Assembly (NCBI RefSeq): GCF_018449575.1 | Contig: NZ_JAAVUT010000004.1 | Coordinates: 186,001 to 250,000 of the forward strand | Direction of reading: 5' to 3' | Source: Sodalis sp. dw_96 | GTDB lineage: Bacteria > Pseudomonadota > Gammaproteobacteria > Enterobacterales > Enterobacteriaceae | DNA length: 64,000 nucleotides | In this document: in pieces, positions 47,490-57,357 of the stretch | How the letters are laid out: each line of letters opens with the position of its first letter | How positions within the stretch are numbered: the first letter of the stretch is position 1 | Notes under the pieces: generated by a model | The model's database searches: none | What the model was told of the DNA's origin: nothing | What the model saw: only the letters and a program-made list of their open reading frames with translations | Translations under genes and position numbers: made by a program

Positions 47490-48224
47490 CTATTTTGCCC
47501 GCGCTTCGCGTTCCGCCACTTCCGCATCCAGTTCCGCCAGTTTGGCCGCCATGATGTTGCGGCAATCCTCCGTCAGCACCCGTACCTTATCGCGGCTATA
47601 AGCAGCGGTATCCACCGGCGGCAATACTTCAATTATCACCAGCCCGTTCGACCAACGGTTAAGACTGATTTTGTTGGAGGTATTCGACACGCAAATCGGC
47701 ACAATCGGCACCCCGGCGGCGATGGCGGCATGGAAAGCGCCGGTCTTGAACGGCAGTAACCCGCGGCCCCGGCTGCGGGTCCCTTCCGGAAACATCCAGA
47801 TGGAGATGTTTTTCTTTTTGATCTGGCGGACAACTTCGTTGATCGTGCCGTGTGCCTTGGAACGGTTTTCACGGTCTATCAACAAGTTACCCGCAATCCA
47901 ATACAGCTGGCCGAATAAAGGGATCCACAGCAGGCTTTTTTTCCCCACCGTGACGGTTCTCGGCTGCACGGCGCTCGCGGCGGTCACCATATCATAATTA
48001 TTTTGATGATTAGCAATATAAATGCAGTTTTGCCGGGTCAGCCTGGATGAGGGATAACGTATCTCGACTTTCAGCCCCAACAGCGGCGCCAGGCGTCCAA
48101 ACATATGACCGAAGGTGGCGACATGGCGAGGATTTCTCGGACTGAAAAGACAATAAATCAACCCAAATACGCAGATACAAATAGACAGCAACACCACCAG
48201 AATAGTGCGAATAATCGCTAACAT
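47490..48224 (-). CDS. plsC: PlsC, 1-acyl-sn-glycerol-3-phosphate acyltransferase
   Basis: This inner-membrane enzyme acylates lysophosphatidic acid to phosphatidic acid. It has 244 residues. An N-terminal hydrophobic stretch (IIRTILVVLLSICICVFGLI) is followed by the catalytic NHQNNYD, i.e. the NHxxxxD motif, and FPEGTRSRGRG, which binds the phosphate. AAGAGG precedes the ATG. It lies between parC and ftsP in the conserved order. Confidence 0.96.
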   Translation of the reverse strand: MLAIIRTILVVLLSICICVFGLIYCLFSPRNPRHVATFGHMFGRLAPLLGLKVEIRYPSSRLTRQNCIYIANHQNNYDMVTAASAVQPRTVTVGKKSLLWIPLFGQLYWIAGNLLIDRENRSKAHGTINEVVRQIKKKNISIWMFPEGTRSRGRGLLPFKTGAFHAAIAAGVPIVPICVSNTSNKISLNRWSNGLVIIEVLPPVDTAAYSRDKVRVLTEDCRNIMAAKLAELDAEVAEREARAK

Positions 48225-48362
48225 ATTAACCTCTTAACCACCAGCCAACGCCAGTATACCGGCTTGATGACAAATTACACGGTTATTACCGGCTCGGATC
48301 CGGCCGGCCAGGCCGGACCCACGGTTTTTATTTTTATCCCCGTCATAGGGTATATGCAGTGC

Positions 48363-48395
48363 GACATGCCCGGCCGCGTCACGGACGGGCATGTC
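48363..48395. terminator. Hairpin downstream of parC
   Basis: GACATGCCCG (48363-48372) pairs with CGGGCATGTC (48386-48395) immediately after the parC stop. It lacks a T-run on the minus strand, so it is an uncertain terminator; it might serve mRNA stability. Confidence 0.5.
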
Positions 48396-48399
48396 ATTC

Positions 48400-50688
48400 T
48401 TAACGTTCCGGCGCGTCCCCCGCCGGCAGGGTCGAGGCAGCCAGCGGATCATCAAGCTCGATGCGATCGATACGCTGCAGGCCGCGGGGCAACAGAGTGC
48501 CCTTACGGCCGCGTTCGGCCCGGTATTTCTGTAAATCCTCGGGACGCAAGGTGAGCTTGCGTTTACCCACATAGAAGGTCACCGACGCCTTGGTTGACAG
48601 CAACAAAAGCCAGGTCATGCGATCTTTTCCCGCCGCCGCATCCGCCGCCGCAATGGAAATGATTTTATTCCCTTTGCCTTTCGAGAGCTGCGGCAAATCT
48701 CCCACCGGGAATAACAGCAGCCGGCCGGCCTCGGTTATCACCAGCAGCAGGGAATCGGCGTCATCGTTAACCCACAGCGGCGCCATGACTTTGGCATTTT
48801 CCGGCAGGGCCAGCATGGTTTTGCCGGCCCGGTTGCGGGCCACCAGATCTTCGAAAGTACACAGGAATCCATAGCCCGCATCCGATGCCAGCAGCAGCTT
48901 CTGCTCGCCGGCGGCGGTGAGCATCCGATCCACGGTGGCGCCCGGCGGCAGGGTGAGTTTGCCGGTTAACGGCTCGCCCTGTCCCCTGGCGGACGGCATG
49001 GTGGAAGGATCAAGCGCATAGCTGCGGCCGGTTGAATCAATAAAGACCACCGGCTGGTTGCTGATACCCCGCACGGCGGAGAGGAACGTGTCGCCGGACT
49101 TGTAGTTCAACGAACCCGGATCGATATCATGGCCTTTGGCGCTGCGCACCCACCCCATGGTGGACAGGACAATAGTCACCGGCTCGGAGGGGATCAGTTC
49201 ATGCTCGCTCAGGGCCTTGGCCTCATCGCGCGCCACCAGCGGCGAACGGCGGGGGTCGCCATAGGCGGCGACATCAGCCTCGATTTCCTTTTTCAGCAGA
49301 TTGCTGAGCTTGCGTTCAGAAGCCAGAATACCCTGGAGTTTTTCACGCTCTTTCTCCAATTCCGCCTGTTCGCCGCGGATTTTCATCTCTTCCAGCTTGG
49401 CCAAATGACGCAGTTTCAACTCCAGTATGGCATCGCCCTGGGTGTCGCTCAGCGCGAAGCGCTGCATTAATACCTGCTTTGGCTCATCCTCGGTACGGAT
49501 GATGTGAATGACTTCATCAAGGTTGAGATAGGCCACCAGCAGCCCTTCAAGGATATGCAGGCGGCGCAGCACTTTTTCCAGCCGGAAGTTCAGGCGGCGG
49601 CGGACCGTATCGCGACGGTAAACCAGCCATTCAGTGAGGATTTCCAATAGGTTCTTCACTGCCGGACGGGCATCCAGGCCTATCATATTCATGTTGATAC
49701 GATAGCTGCGTTCCAAATCGGTGGTGGCGAACAGGTGGTTCATTACCTGTTCCAAATCGATTCGATTTGAACGGGGCACCACCACCAGGCGGGTGGGATT
49801 TTCATGATCCGATTCATCCCGCAGGTCTTCCACCATCGGCAGTTTTTTCGCCCGCATCTGCCCGGCGATTTGCTCCAGTACCTTCGCCCCAGACACCTGG
49901 TGTGGCAACGCGGTGATCACCGCATCGCCATCCTCGATATGCCATAAAGCGCGCATGCGCACCGATCCGCGTCCGCTTTGGTAGATCTTAAGGATTTCAT
50001 CACGGGGGGTAATGATTTCCGCGTCGGTGGGGAAATCCGGGCCCTTCACATGATTGAGCAGTTCTTCCAGGGTGGCGTCGGGATTATTCAGCAGCGCGAT
50101 GATGGCGCCGCCCACCTCGGCGATGTTGTGAGGCGGAATATCGGTGGCCATGCCGACGGCAATGCCGGTGGTGCCGTTCAACAGGATGTTGGGCAACCGC
50201 GCCGGCAGCGTTTTCGGCTCCTGCAGCGTCCCGTCGAAGTTAGGGGCGTAATCCACCGTCCCCTGCCCCAGTTCGCTCAGCAGCAGTTCCGCGTACTTGG
50301 AAAGACGGGACTCGGTATAACGCATGGCGGCAAAGGATTTTGGATCGTCCGGCGCGCCCCAGTTTCCCTGGCCGTCCACCAGCGTATAGCGGTAAGAAAA
50401 GGGCTGGGCCATCAGCACCATGGCTTCGTAGCAGGCGCTGTCGCCGTGGGGATGGTATTTACCCAATACGTCGCCGACGGTGCGGGCGGATTTTTTGTAT
50501 TTCGCGTTGGCGTTCAGCCCCAGCTCCGACATTGCATAGACAATGCGCCGCTGTACCGGCTTCAGCCCGTCGCCGATAAAGGGTAAGGCGCGGTCCATGA
50601 TGACGTACATGGAATAGTTAAGGTACGCATTTTCGGTGAATTTATGCAGCGCCAGGCGTTCCGCGCCGTCATGAGCCAAATCACTCAT
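48400..50688 (-). CDS. parC: ParC, DNA topoisomerase IV subunit A
   Basis: The breakage-reunion subunit of topoisomerase IV, which decatenates chromosomes. It has 762 residues. The catalytic tyrosine is Tyr124 in [11 protein letters not shown]. The quinolone region reads [13 protein letters not shown], wild-type Ser and Glu at the positions equal to E. coli 80 and 84, so no classical quinolone-resistance change is seen. The N-terminal winged-helix and tower domains and a C-terminal beta-pinwheel are all present. GAGGAAG precedes the ATG. The neighbour order is that of E. coli. Confidence 0.97.
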   Translation of the reverse strand: MSDLAHDGAERLALHKFTENAYLNYSMYVIMDRALPFIGDGLKPVQRRIVYAMSELGLNANAKYKKSARTVGDVLGKYHPHGDSACYEAMVLMAQPFSYRYTLVDGQGNWGAPDDPKSFAAMRYTESRLSKYAELLLSELGQGTVDYAPNFDGTLQEPKTLPARLPNILLNGTTGIAVGMATDIPPHNIAEVGGAIIALLNNPDATLEELLNHVKGPDFPTDAEIITPRDEILKIYQSGRGSVRMRALWHIEDGDAVITALPHQVSGAKVLEQIAGQMRAKKLPMVEDLRDESDHENPTRLVVVPRSNRIDLEQVMNHLFATTDLERSYRINMNMIGLDARPAVKNLLEILTEWLVYRRDTVRRRLNFRLEKVLRRLHILEGLLVAYLNLDEVIHIIRTEDEPKQVLMQRFALSDTQGDAILELKLRHLAKLEEMKIRGEQAELEKEREKLQGILASERKLSNLLKKEIEADVAAYGDPRRSPLVARDEAKALSEHELIPSEPVTIVLSTMGWVRSAKGHDIDPGSLNYKSGDTFLSAVRGISNQPVVFIDSTGRSYALDPSTMPSARGQGEPLTGKLTLPPGATVDRMLTAAGEQKLLLASDAGYGFLCTFEDLVARNRAGKTMLALPENAKVMAPLWVNDDADSLLLVITEAGRLLLFPVGDLPQLSKGKGNKIISIAAADAAAGKDRMTWLLLLSTKASVTFYVGKRKLTLRPEDLQKYRAERGRKGTLLPRGLQRIDRIELDDPLAASTLPAGDAPER

Positions 50689-50949
50689 TGATTGTTCTTC
50701 CTCTTACCGCGGTGTGTTCGTGGGCAGATTGTCACACCCTAGGGTATGTTGGTTTCAAGCCAATGATAGTACCTTATCCGGCCTATGGCTGTCACAGGGG
50801 TTAATTGCCGTGCCGCCGGCCTTCATATGCAATCATGTCGGAAAGCAACCCCAAATCGAGCAAGACATTATAAAATATCGCGAGCATCTAAGCCGCGTCT
50901 TTGGTTAACTAGTGGGCGCCCCCATTTTTATCCAAAGACAGAGGAAGTA

Positions 50950-51261
50950 ATGATCACGGTAATTGCAGAAATCAAGGTGAAACCGGGACGAAGAGAAGCG
51001 GTTTTGGCTGCCATCCAGGCACTGCGGCCCAACGTGTTGGCCGAAGATGGCTGCGGTGAATATACTTTGCTGACAGACTACAAAGCGCAAGTGCCGTGGC
51101 GCAAAACCGCCCCTGACTCCATCTTCATGCTGGAGCAGTGGAAAAGCATACGTCATCTTGAACAGCATCAACAGGCGCCGCACATGGATGCGCATCGCGC
51201 CCACATCAGGAACGACGTTATGGATGTCACTTTTCATATCCTGGAGAAGCGTACCGATTGA
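50950..51261 (+). CDS. ygiN: YgiN, quinol monooxygenase (ABM family)
   Basis: A 103-residue ABM-fold protein. It begins MITVIAEIKVKPGRREAVLA and keeps EDGCGEYTLLTDYK and MLEQWKSIRHLEQHQQAPHM, close to E. coli YgiN, which oxidises quinols such as menadiol. The longer frame beginning at 50785 is not used: AGGAA stands directly before this ATG. It is divergent from parC. Confidence 0.93.
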   Translation: MITVIAEIKVKPGRREAVLAAIQALRPNVLAEDGCGEYTLLTDYKAQVPWRKTAPDSIFMLEQWKSIRHLEQHQQAPHMDAHRAHIRNDVMDVTFHILEKRTD

Positions 51262-51302
51262 TTAACGCATGAACCCATAGGCGTTTGCCATACCTAACAC
51301 TT

Positions 51303-51338
51303 CCGGCAATCACCCGCACTTTTCCAGGTGATTGCCGG
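51303..51338 (+). terminator. Perfect 12-bp hairpin downstream of ygiN
   Basis: CCGGCAATCACC (51303-51314) pairs with GGTGATTGCCGG (51327-51338) about 40 bases after the ygiN stop. No T-run follows, but the strength and place suggest a transcription end. Confidence 0.65.
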
Positions 51339-51357
51339 ATTATCCCGGGGCAAATAA

Positions 51358-51379
51358 GATCACATTCATTGATGTGATC
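51358..51379. repeat. Second perfect hairpin downstream of ygiN
   Basis: GATCACAT (51358-51365) pairs with ATGTGATC (51372-51379) around a 6-base loop. The TCACA and TGTGA words are in the wrong order for a CRP site. Function unknown. Confidence 0.5.
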
Positions 51380-51813
51380 ATGTTCCAAGAGCAACATCAA
51401 AGGCTTTCAATTATATTGAGCTATTTCCAGAATATAGAAAACTATTCTTCATTGACTTATATCATTAACCCTCGCGCGGAATATCAAGAGGATATATCTT
51501 GCCAAAAATATTAAAAATATAATTATTTCCTGTGCAAATAGCTTTGATCTACCGTCCATCGCAAGCATTTACTGGCTATTTAAAAAATTTAGCGCTTCGA
51601 TAATTTACATCATGCCGGCCTCATTGTATTGTTGTGTAGCTGACGCCATGACAGGTTCTCTGTTATTAAGCATTTCAAATTATTGGCATGGATTCATTTC
51701 AATAGATACCGTCAGCTTATTGTATAATTCCACCGATGTTGATAATGCAGGTAACGATTAAGATGAAGAGATCCCTAATTTCCAAAAAATAGAAAACAAT
51801 GATTAAGGATCCC

Positions 51814-52665
51814 ATGCCCATGAATATCGCACGACTCATGACCTGTTATTACACCGAACCTGCGGAAAATAACGAGCGTTTGGGATTACTCAACAGCCCT
51901 AAAGCCGACGCATGGCGTAGTTGGGAAAAACAGGCGGCTCATGGCAGCGGTGAATTACGGCAAATAGCCGTCAGTTTGGTGGAGGAGTGCTGGGATAATG
52001 ACGATAAACATTTATCCCTGGCCTCTCTTAAACTCACCAGTCTTCCCCCCTATTTACCTGATGTTCTGGAAACACTGGATATCCACGATAATAATCTGAA
52101 ATCGCTGCCCAACGATTTGCCTCCGCTCCTGACAATACTGGACATCCACGACAATAATCTGGAATCACTGCCCAACGATTTGCCGTCACGCTTGCGAAAG
52201 CTCGATGTCTGCCATAACCGGCTAAAAAAAATACCGGCGTGGAAGCTTACCGAACTGCGGGAATTGAACGCCGCCGACAATCAATTACACCGGCTGACAA
52301 AGCACCTACCCGACTCACTGCGCATCCTCAACGTGCAAAATAATCGTCTAAAGTGCTTACCGAATAATCCGCCGTCTTCATTATGCACGCTTCGCATCAA
52401 TAACAATTTGCTGAATGAATTGCCGGCGACGTGGGCTTCCCTGCGCGCCGACGTCCTCTCTCCCGTGGCATCCCCGGCGGTGTCCGCCGCACACCGGCAT
52501 GAACCCGGTGAACATAGCGGGAAAACCGCTGCTTCCTCATCAGCGGTTTCCCCGGATGCGGCTTCGGACAATTCGCGGCGGAAACGCTCCCGCCGCGGCT
52601 GGTCGCTGACCTTAGGCGCCGGATGTGCTCCCGATTATTTCAGAATATTTTACAGAAAAATTTAA
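51814..52665 (+). CDS. IpaH/SspH/YopM-like leucine-rich repeat protein without E3 ligase domain (candidate type III effector)
   Basis: A 283-residue protein. The N-terminal part (about 10-60) has WRSWEKQAAHGSGELRQIAVS, like the domain before the repeats in IpaH and SspH effectors. Six to seven bacterial 20-22-residue LRRs follow (about 70-200), with LPxxLPxxLxxLxxxxNxL units such as LKSLPNDLPPLLTILDIHDNN. The C-terminal 80 residues are Ser/Ala/Arg-rich and contain a KRSRRGW cluster; the NEL ligase domain with its catalytic Cys is absent. AAGGA stands before this ATG; ATGs at 51799 and 51820 are alternatives. It is flanked by AT-rich DNA and has no chaperone gene beside it. A YopM-like effector that works without ligase activity, or a truncated one. 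Confidence 0.75.
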   Translation: MPMNIARLMTCYYTEPAENNERLGLLNSPKADAWRSWEKQAAHGSGELRQIAVSLVEECWDNDDKHLSLASLKLTSLPPYLPDVLETLDIHDNNLKSLPNDLPPLLTILDIHDNNLESLPNDLPSRLRKLDVCHNRLKKIPAWKLTELRELNAADNQLHRLTKHLPDSLRILNVQNNRLKCLPNNPPSSLCTLRINNNLLNELPATWASLRADVLSPVASPAVSAAHRHEPGEHSGKTAASSSAVSPDAASDNSRRKRSRRGWSLTLGAGCAPDYFRIFYRKI

Positions 52666-52828
52666 CCTCCCCCGAATCATCGGCGACGTTTTTTTTCCAG
52701 GACGGCGATGTCGCTGTTTTATCACTTAGCTTATGCTTTTTACGTCATTGCTAAAGCCGGCGCCATGATGAAATATTCACGATGTCCACTACCCCGCGAA
52801 TCCTGTTTGAAAGAGAGCTCTTGCGCCA

Positions 52829-54337
52829 ATGGCTACACTACCCCCCCGTCTTGAAATGCGCCGGATATCCATCTCGTTTGCCGGTTTTCAGGCGCTGAAA
52901 GACGTTGATTTCGCGCTGGAAGGCGGTTCTATCCATGCATTGGTGGGCGCCAACGGCGCCGGCAAATCCACCCTGATGGCCATTTTGTCCGGCACCTATG
53001 GACACTATCAGGGCGACATCATGATTGACGGCGAGCCGGTGGCGATCCGCTCCCCCCGCCAGGCGAAAATGCTGGGTATTCATTTGGTACAGCAGGAGGT
53101 GGACGTGGCGCTGGTGCCTACCCTCACCGTGGGGGAAAACATTATGCTGGATCACCTGGCGGATAGGGGGCATATCCTGCGCTGGCCTGCGCTGTATCGG
53201 CAGGCGGAAACGTTGCTGGCGCAGTTGCGGGTACGGCTGGACGTCCGCCGGCATATCCAGCGCTGTACGTTGGCGGAAAAACAGCAAATCCTGTTGGCGC
53301 GCGCGTTGTCCCATCACTGCCGGTTTTTGATTCTCGATGAACCCACCGCGCCGCTGGACCGGGAAGAGTCCGCGCGCTTGTTTGACGTAACGCGCCGGTT
53401 GCGCGACGAAGGTATCGGCGTGGTATTCATTTCCCACCGCATCCATGAGCTGGCTGCCACCTGCGATCGGCTGACGGTGATGCGGGAAGGAAGGCGCGTG
53501 AGCGAAGGGGCCATGAAGGGTTTAAACAGCGGCCACATCATCGAGAAAATGCTGGGTCATCCGCTGGCGGCCATCTTTCCGCCGCCCCGCCCGCCCGCTG
53601 GCCGGGAAATCCTGCTGCAGGTGGCGGGACTACATGATGCCGCCTTGCTAAAAGATGTCGCCCTCACCTTGCACCAGGGGGAGATCCTGGGTATCGCGGG
53701 CCTGGCGGGCGCGGGTAAAAGCGAACTCTGCAAAGCCCTGTTCGGCGCCGCCCCGTCGCGCATCGGCAAGGGCATACTGGCGGGAAAGCCGTGGCGCCCC
53801 GGCGCGCCCTATGAACAGGTGAAACTGGGGATGGCGCTGGTGCCCGAGGAGCGCCGGAAAGAAGGCATTTTTATCGATGAAGCCATCCCGATGAACCTGT
53901 GCGTCAGCGCCGACGATACGTTTTCCCATTGGGGCTGGTTTAACCGGCGCAGGGCGCGAGATTGGGCGCAACAGGTGGTGTCACGCCTCGGTGTGCGCAG
54001 CGCCGGACTGCAGCAGAAACTGTCGCGTCTTTCCGGCGGCAACCAGCAAAAAGTAGCGGTAGGCAAATGGCTACGGGGCCAGGCAAGGATATTCATTTTT
54101 GACGAACCCACCAAAGGAGTGGATATCAAAGCCAAACAAGACCTGTTTGCACTGATAAATACCCTCGCGCTGCAAGGGAAAGGCATTATCTATGCCTCGG
54201 GGGAGTTTTCCGAGCTGTTGGGCCTGTGCGATCGGATATGTGTCATGTGGGACGGGCGGATCGTCGCGGAGGTAGATGCCCACACCGCCGATGAGGAGAC
54301 GCTGTTATTGTATGCCACCGGAGGAGCGCCCGCGTGA
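52829..54337 (+). CDS. Sugar ABC transporter ATPase, RbsA/MglA-like double NBD
   Basis: A 502-residue ATPase with two nucleotide-binding halves of the CUT2 class. Half one: Walker A GANGAGKST near residue 40, a degenerate signature (TLAEKQQILLARAL) and Walker B FLILDEPTAPLD. Half two: GLAGAGKSELCKAL near residue 290, signature LSGGNQQKVAVGKW, and IFDEPTKGVD. The gap between the halves carries LVPEERRKEGIF, the Q-loop region of this class. The stop overlaps the permease GTG (GTGA). Sugar unknown; the nearby mtn genes suggest methylthioribose. Confidence 0.92.
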   Translation: MATLPPRLEMRRISISFAGFQALKDVDFALEGGSIHALVGANGAGKSTLMAILSGTYGHYQGDIMIDGEPVAIRSPRQAKMLGIHLVQQEVDVALVPTLTVGENIMLDHLADRGHILRWPALYRQAETLLAQLRVRLDVRRHIQRCTLAEKQQILLARALSHHCRFLILDEPTAPLDREESARLFDVTRRLRDEGIGVVFISHRIHELAATCDRLTVMREGRRVSEGAMKGLNSGHIIEKMLGHPLAAIFPPPRPPAGREILLQVAGLHDAALLKDVALTLHQGEILGIAGLAGAGKSELCKALFGAAPSRIGKGILAGKPWRPGAPYEQVKLGMALVPEERRKEGIFIDEAIPMNLCVSADDTFSHWGWFNRRRARDWAQQVVSRLGVRSAGLQQKLSRLSGGNQQKVAVGKWLRGQARIFIFDEPTKGVDIKAKQDLFALINTLALQGKGIIYASGEFSELLGLCDRICVMWDGRIVAEVDAHTADEETLLLYATGGAPA

Positions 54338-55332
54338 GTAAAGATCTTTACCTTAAAACCGCCGTGCTGCCCTGGCGCCACCGCCTGTTTGATTTCCTCT
54401 ACCGCTGGGGCATGCCCCTTACCGTGGTGGCGCTGGTGGCCCTGTTCGGCCTGGCCTCCGATAATTTCCTCGATGCGAACAACATTATTAATATCCTGCG
54501 CTCCATCGCCATCGTTACGGTGATTGCAATCGGCGTTTCCCTTTCCCTTGCGGTGGGCGGCTTTGATCTGTCGGTGGGGTCCACCGCGTCGCTGGCCAAT
54601 GCGCTGGTGATTTCACTCTTTGTCTGGTACGGCTTCGGCACCGTCCAGGCCATCCTGTTAACGCTGCTGCTTTGCACTTTGGTGGGCCTGTTCAATGCCT
54701 TTCTGATCGTTGTGTTGAAAATCCCGGACATGCTGGCAACCCTGGCGTCGTTATTCGTGGTGCAGGGGGTGGCGATGACCTACAGTTTTGGCGGTTCCAT
54801 TACCCAAAATATGGTATTGCCCGACGGCGATATGGCACAAGGCAATATCCCCGCCGTTTTCGCCACCTTGGGTCAGGTGCCGACCATCGTGGTGATTATG
54901 CTGGCGGTGACGGTGGTGGTGCAGCTTTACCTGTCCCTGACTAAACATGGCCGCCGGATGTATGCCATCGGCGGCAACCCCGAGGCGGCGAGACTGGCGG
55001 GGATCCGCACCGCTCGCTACCGTATGCTGGCCTATGTCTTCTCTTCCCTGCTGGCGGGACTGGGGGGCATTTTACTGGCGTCGCGCATCGGTTCTTCACA
55101 GGTAAACGCCGGTGGCGGTTATCTGATGGATGCGGTGGCGGCAGCCTATATCGGCTTTTCCCTGGCCGGTTCCGGCAAACCCAACGCGTTGGGCACGCTG
55201 GTGGGCGCGGTAATCCTGGGCGTCTTGCAAAACGGTTTGGTGATGTTGTCGGTGCCCTATTACGCCATGGACATTATCAAAGGTTCGGTGCTGGCCGCCG
55301 CGCTGGCTGTGACCTATATCCAGCGGCGCTGA
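54334..55332 (+). CDS. Sugar ABC transporter permease, RbsC-like (CUT2)
   Basis: A 332-residue inner-membrane permease with 8-10 hydrophobic segments. CUT2 permease marks are GVSLSLAVGGFDLSVGSTASL near residue 70 and GRRMYAIGGNPEAARLAGI, the coupling loop. It starts with GTG, overlapping the ATPase stop, with GGAGG 9 bases ahead. It pairs with the ATPase above. The binding-protein gene of the system is probably the one at 57358, separated by glpT and a MITE-like repeat. Confidence 0.92.
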   Translation: MSKDLYLKTAVLPWRHRLFDFLYRWGMPLTVVALVALFGLASDNFLDANNIINILRSIAIVTVIAIGVSLSLAVGGFDLSVGSTASLANALVISLFVWYGFGTVQAILLTLLLCTLVGLFNAFLIVVLKIPDMLATLASLFVVQGVAMTYSFGGSITQNMVLPDGDMAQGNIPAVFATLGQVPTIVVIMLAVTVVVQLYLSLTKHGRRMYAIGGNPEAARLAGIRTARYRMLAYVFSSLLAGLGGILLASRIGSSQVNAGGGYLMDAVAAAYIGFSLAGSGKPNALGTLVGAVILGVLQNGLVMLSVPYYAMDIIKGSVLAAALAVTYIQRR

Positions 55333-55721
55333 CCGACGCCGATAGCCGTCATACTTCAAGCTGCAGGCGCGTTGGCTTTACTCGCTCACCCTAGTCACTT
55401 ACTACAGTAAGCTCCTAGGGATTGATGAACCTCATCCCTGAGGTTCACCCTGCGGGCCAGCGCAAGCGCTGTTCAAATCTGTTCCAAACAGATTTGTCGC
55501 TGCGTTGCCGCCTTCCTGCAACTTGAATTATTTAGGCTATATTTCCCTATCTTTTATAGAGTTGTTGTCAGATTAGGGCAAATTCCTGTCATATATTGAA
55601 TTCAGCCCCCTTTTGACATCACAGAAGAGGGGTCTTCCCGCGACATGACTTATTTCAACGTTCATACTCCTGCCGACTGGAACCCGCGGGTAGCCCATAC
55701 TACGACCATACCGGAGATAAG
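55333..55721. other. Gap holding the MITE-like repeat and the glpT promoter
   Basis: The first 200 bases are the repeat element at 55342-55540. The rest, AT-rich, precedes glpT and should hold its promoter. I see no gene. Confidence 0.6.
55342..55540. mobile_element. 199-bp MITE-like palindromic repeat
   Basis: The element has 26-bp terminal inverted repeats: ATAGCC plus TTCAAG plus TGCAGG on the left, and their reverse complement on the right (CCTGCA, CTTGAA, GGCTAT), matching at about 19 of 26 positions. Inside is a perfect hairpin CAAATCTGTT (55474-55483) with AACAGATTTG (55487-55496). I recall similar elements in Yersinia, Serratia and Sodalis intergenic regions. It is non-coding and probably non-autonomous. 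Confidence 0.75.
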
Positions 55722-57077
55722 ATGTTAAGTTTGTTCAAACCCGCCGCCCACCGGCCAAGGGTATCGGATCAGATAATAGATCCTCTTTATCGCCGTTTGC
55801 GCCGGCAATTGTTTATCGGCATTTTTTTTGGCTATGCCGCATATTATCTGGTGCGTAAAAATTTTACCCTGGCGATGCCCCACTTGGTGGAACAAGGATT
55901 TTCCAAAGGGGATCTTGGCATGGCCCTGTCCGGCGTTTCCCTGGCTTACGGTATTTCCAAATTTGTTATGGGATCGGTTTCCGATCGATCCAATGCCCGC
56001 CTGTTTTTACCCACCGGCCTGTTTCTCGCCGGGGCGGTGATGCTGTTCATGGGCCTGGTGCCCTGGGCGACCTCCAGTATCGCCATCATGTATGTTCTGC
56101 TGTTCATTTGCGGCTGGTTTCAGGGCATGGGCTGGCCCGCCTGCGGCAGGGTGATGGTGCATTGGTGGTCCCATAAGGAGCGGGGGCCGGTTGTCTCGGT
56201 ATGGAACTGCGCCCACAATGTCGGCGGCGGCATCCCGCCATTATTGGCCATGCTGGGCATGGCCTGGATTGGTGATTGGCACAGCAAACTTTATCTGCCG
56301 GCGCTGGCGGCCATGGCCATGTCGCTGGTGGCATGGCTGATGGTGCGCGATACCCCTCAATCCTGCGGGCTGCCGCCTGTGGAAGAGTACAAAAATGATT
56401 TTCCCGACGGCTACCAGGGTCAAAACACCGAGCGGGAGCTCACCACCCGGGAGATTCTGGTGAAATACGTCTTGCCCAATAAGCTGTTGTGGTATATCGC
56501 GCTGGCGAACGTCTTTATCTACTTGCTGCGCTACGGCATCCTCGACTGGTCCCCCACCTATCTGAAAGAAGTGAAACACTTCACCCTGGAAAAGTCGTCC
56601 TGGACCTATTTTCTCTATGAATACGCCGGCATTCCCGGTACGTTGCTGTGCGGCTGGATGTCCGATAAGGTCTTTAAAAGAAACCGCGGCGCCACCGGTG
56701 TATTTTTCATGGTACTGGTGACCCTCGCCACGGTGGTGTACTGGATGAATCCGCCAGGCAACCCCGGTGTGGACATGCTGTGCATGCTGGTGATCGGTTT
56801 CCTGATTTACGGCCCGGTCATGCTGATTGGCCTGCATGCATTGGAACTGGCGCCGAAAAAAGCCGCCGGTACCGCCGCCGGTTTTACCGGCCTGTTCGGT
56901 TATCTGGGCGGTTCGATGGCCGCCAGCGCCATTATCGGCTATACCGTGGATTCCTTTGGCTGGGACGGCGGTTTCATTATCATGGTAGGCGGCTGTATTC
57001 TTGCGATACTGCTATTGTGTTTGACCATGTTCAGCGAAAAAAGCCCGTGCGAATTTTCCACCACGGCGGCGGAATAG
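55722..57077 (+). CDS. glpT: GlpT, glycerol-3-phosphate : phosphate antiporter
   Basis: A 451-residue major facilitator protein that imports glycerol-3-phosphate (and fosfomycin) in exchange for phosphate. The sequence follows E. coli GlpT throughout: it starts [20 protein letters not shown]. The two substrate-binding arginines (E. coli 45 and 269) lie in YYLVRKNF and [19 protein letters not shown] and the twelve membrane helices are in place. GGAGA precedes the ATG. There is no glpQ next to it. It sits between the two parts of the sugar ABC transporter. Confidence 0.96.
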   Translation: MLSLFKPAAHRPRVSDQIIDPLYRRLRRQLFIGIFFGYAAYYLVRKNFTLAMPHLVEQGFSKGDLGMALSGVSLAYGISKFVMGSVSDRSNARLFLPTGLFLAGAVMLFMGLVPWATSSIAIMYVLLFICGWFQGMGWPACGRVMVHWWSHKERGPVVSVWNCAHNVGGGIPPLLAMLGMAWIGDWHSKLYLPALAAMAMSLVAWLMVRDTPQSCGLPPVEEYKNDFPDGYQGQNTERELTTREILVKYVLPNKLLWYIALANVFIYLLRYGILDWSPTYLKEVKHFTLEKSSWTYFLYEYAGIPGTLLCGWMSDKVFKRNRGATGVFFMVLVTLATVVYWMNPPGNPGVDMLCMLVIGFLIYGPVMLIGLHALELAPKKAAGTAAGFTGLFGYLGGSMAASAIIGYTVDSFGWDGGFIIMVGGCILAILLLCLTMFSEKSPCEFSTTAAE

Positions 57078-57092
57078 CGCGCCACACCCCGA

Positions 57093-57117
57093 CGGCCATG
57101 GCGTAAAACCATGGCCG
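57093..57117 (+). terminator. Hairpin downstream of glpT
   Basis: CGGCCATGG (57093-57101) pairs with CCATGGCCG (57109-57117) just after glpT. The 9-bp stem has a 7-base loop and only a weak T-run. Confidence 0.6.
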
Positions 57118-57357
57118 CGTTATCCAGACAGTCCCTTGCTCCCCGTCTTCCGATTCCATGCCATCCTCTTTCCGGATTTCCTACCTCCTTTTTCTATGTG
57201 CATAAATGACTTAAGTTCGCCTAAAATGTCATAAGTGAATATATTCCTTCTCCCCCACCGTCTGGCTATGATGCTGTACAGAGCAAACAGACATCCAGAC
57301 ATAAAACCTCTCCCCGATTCTCATATTGTGAATATTGCCCACCTGACGGAGCCGTTG

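Larger units (their letters stand above)
51262..51813. other. Gap between ygiN and the LRR gene
   Basis: About 550 bases, AT-rich toward the LRR gene, with two perfect hairpins (51303-51338 and 51358-51379). The open frame 51332-51514 has no support. The LRR promoter probably lies within the last 150 bases. Confidence 0.5.

Noticed and set aside
48400-50688. Quinolone-resistance change in ParC
   Set aside because: The region reads [13 protein letters not shown] with the wild-type Ser and Glu.
51358-51379. CRP site downstream of ygiN
   Set aside because: The two half-sites are in the reversed order (TCACA then TGTGA).
55722-57077. UhpT (hexose phosphate transporter)
   Set aside because: The sequence follows GlpT along its whole length, including the N-terminus and both substrate-binding arginine contexts.
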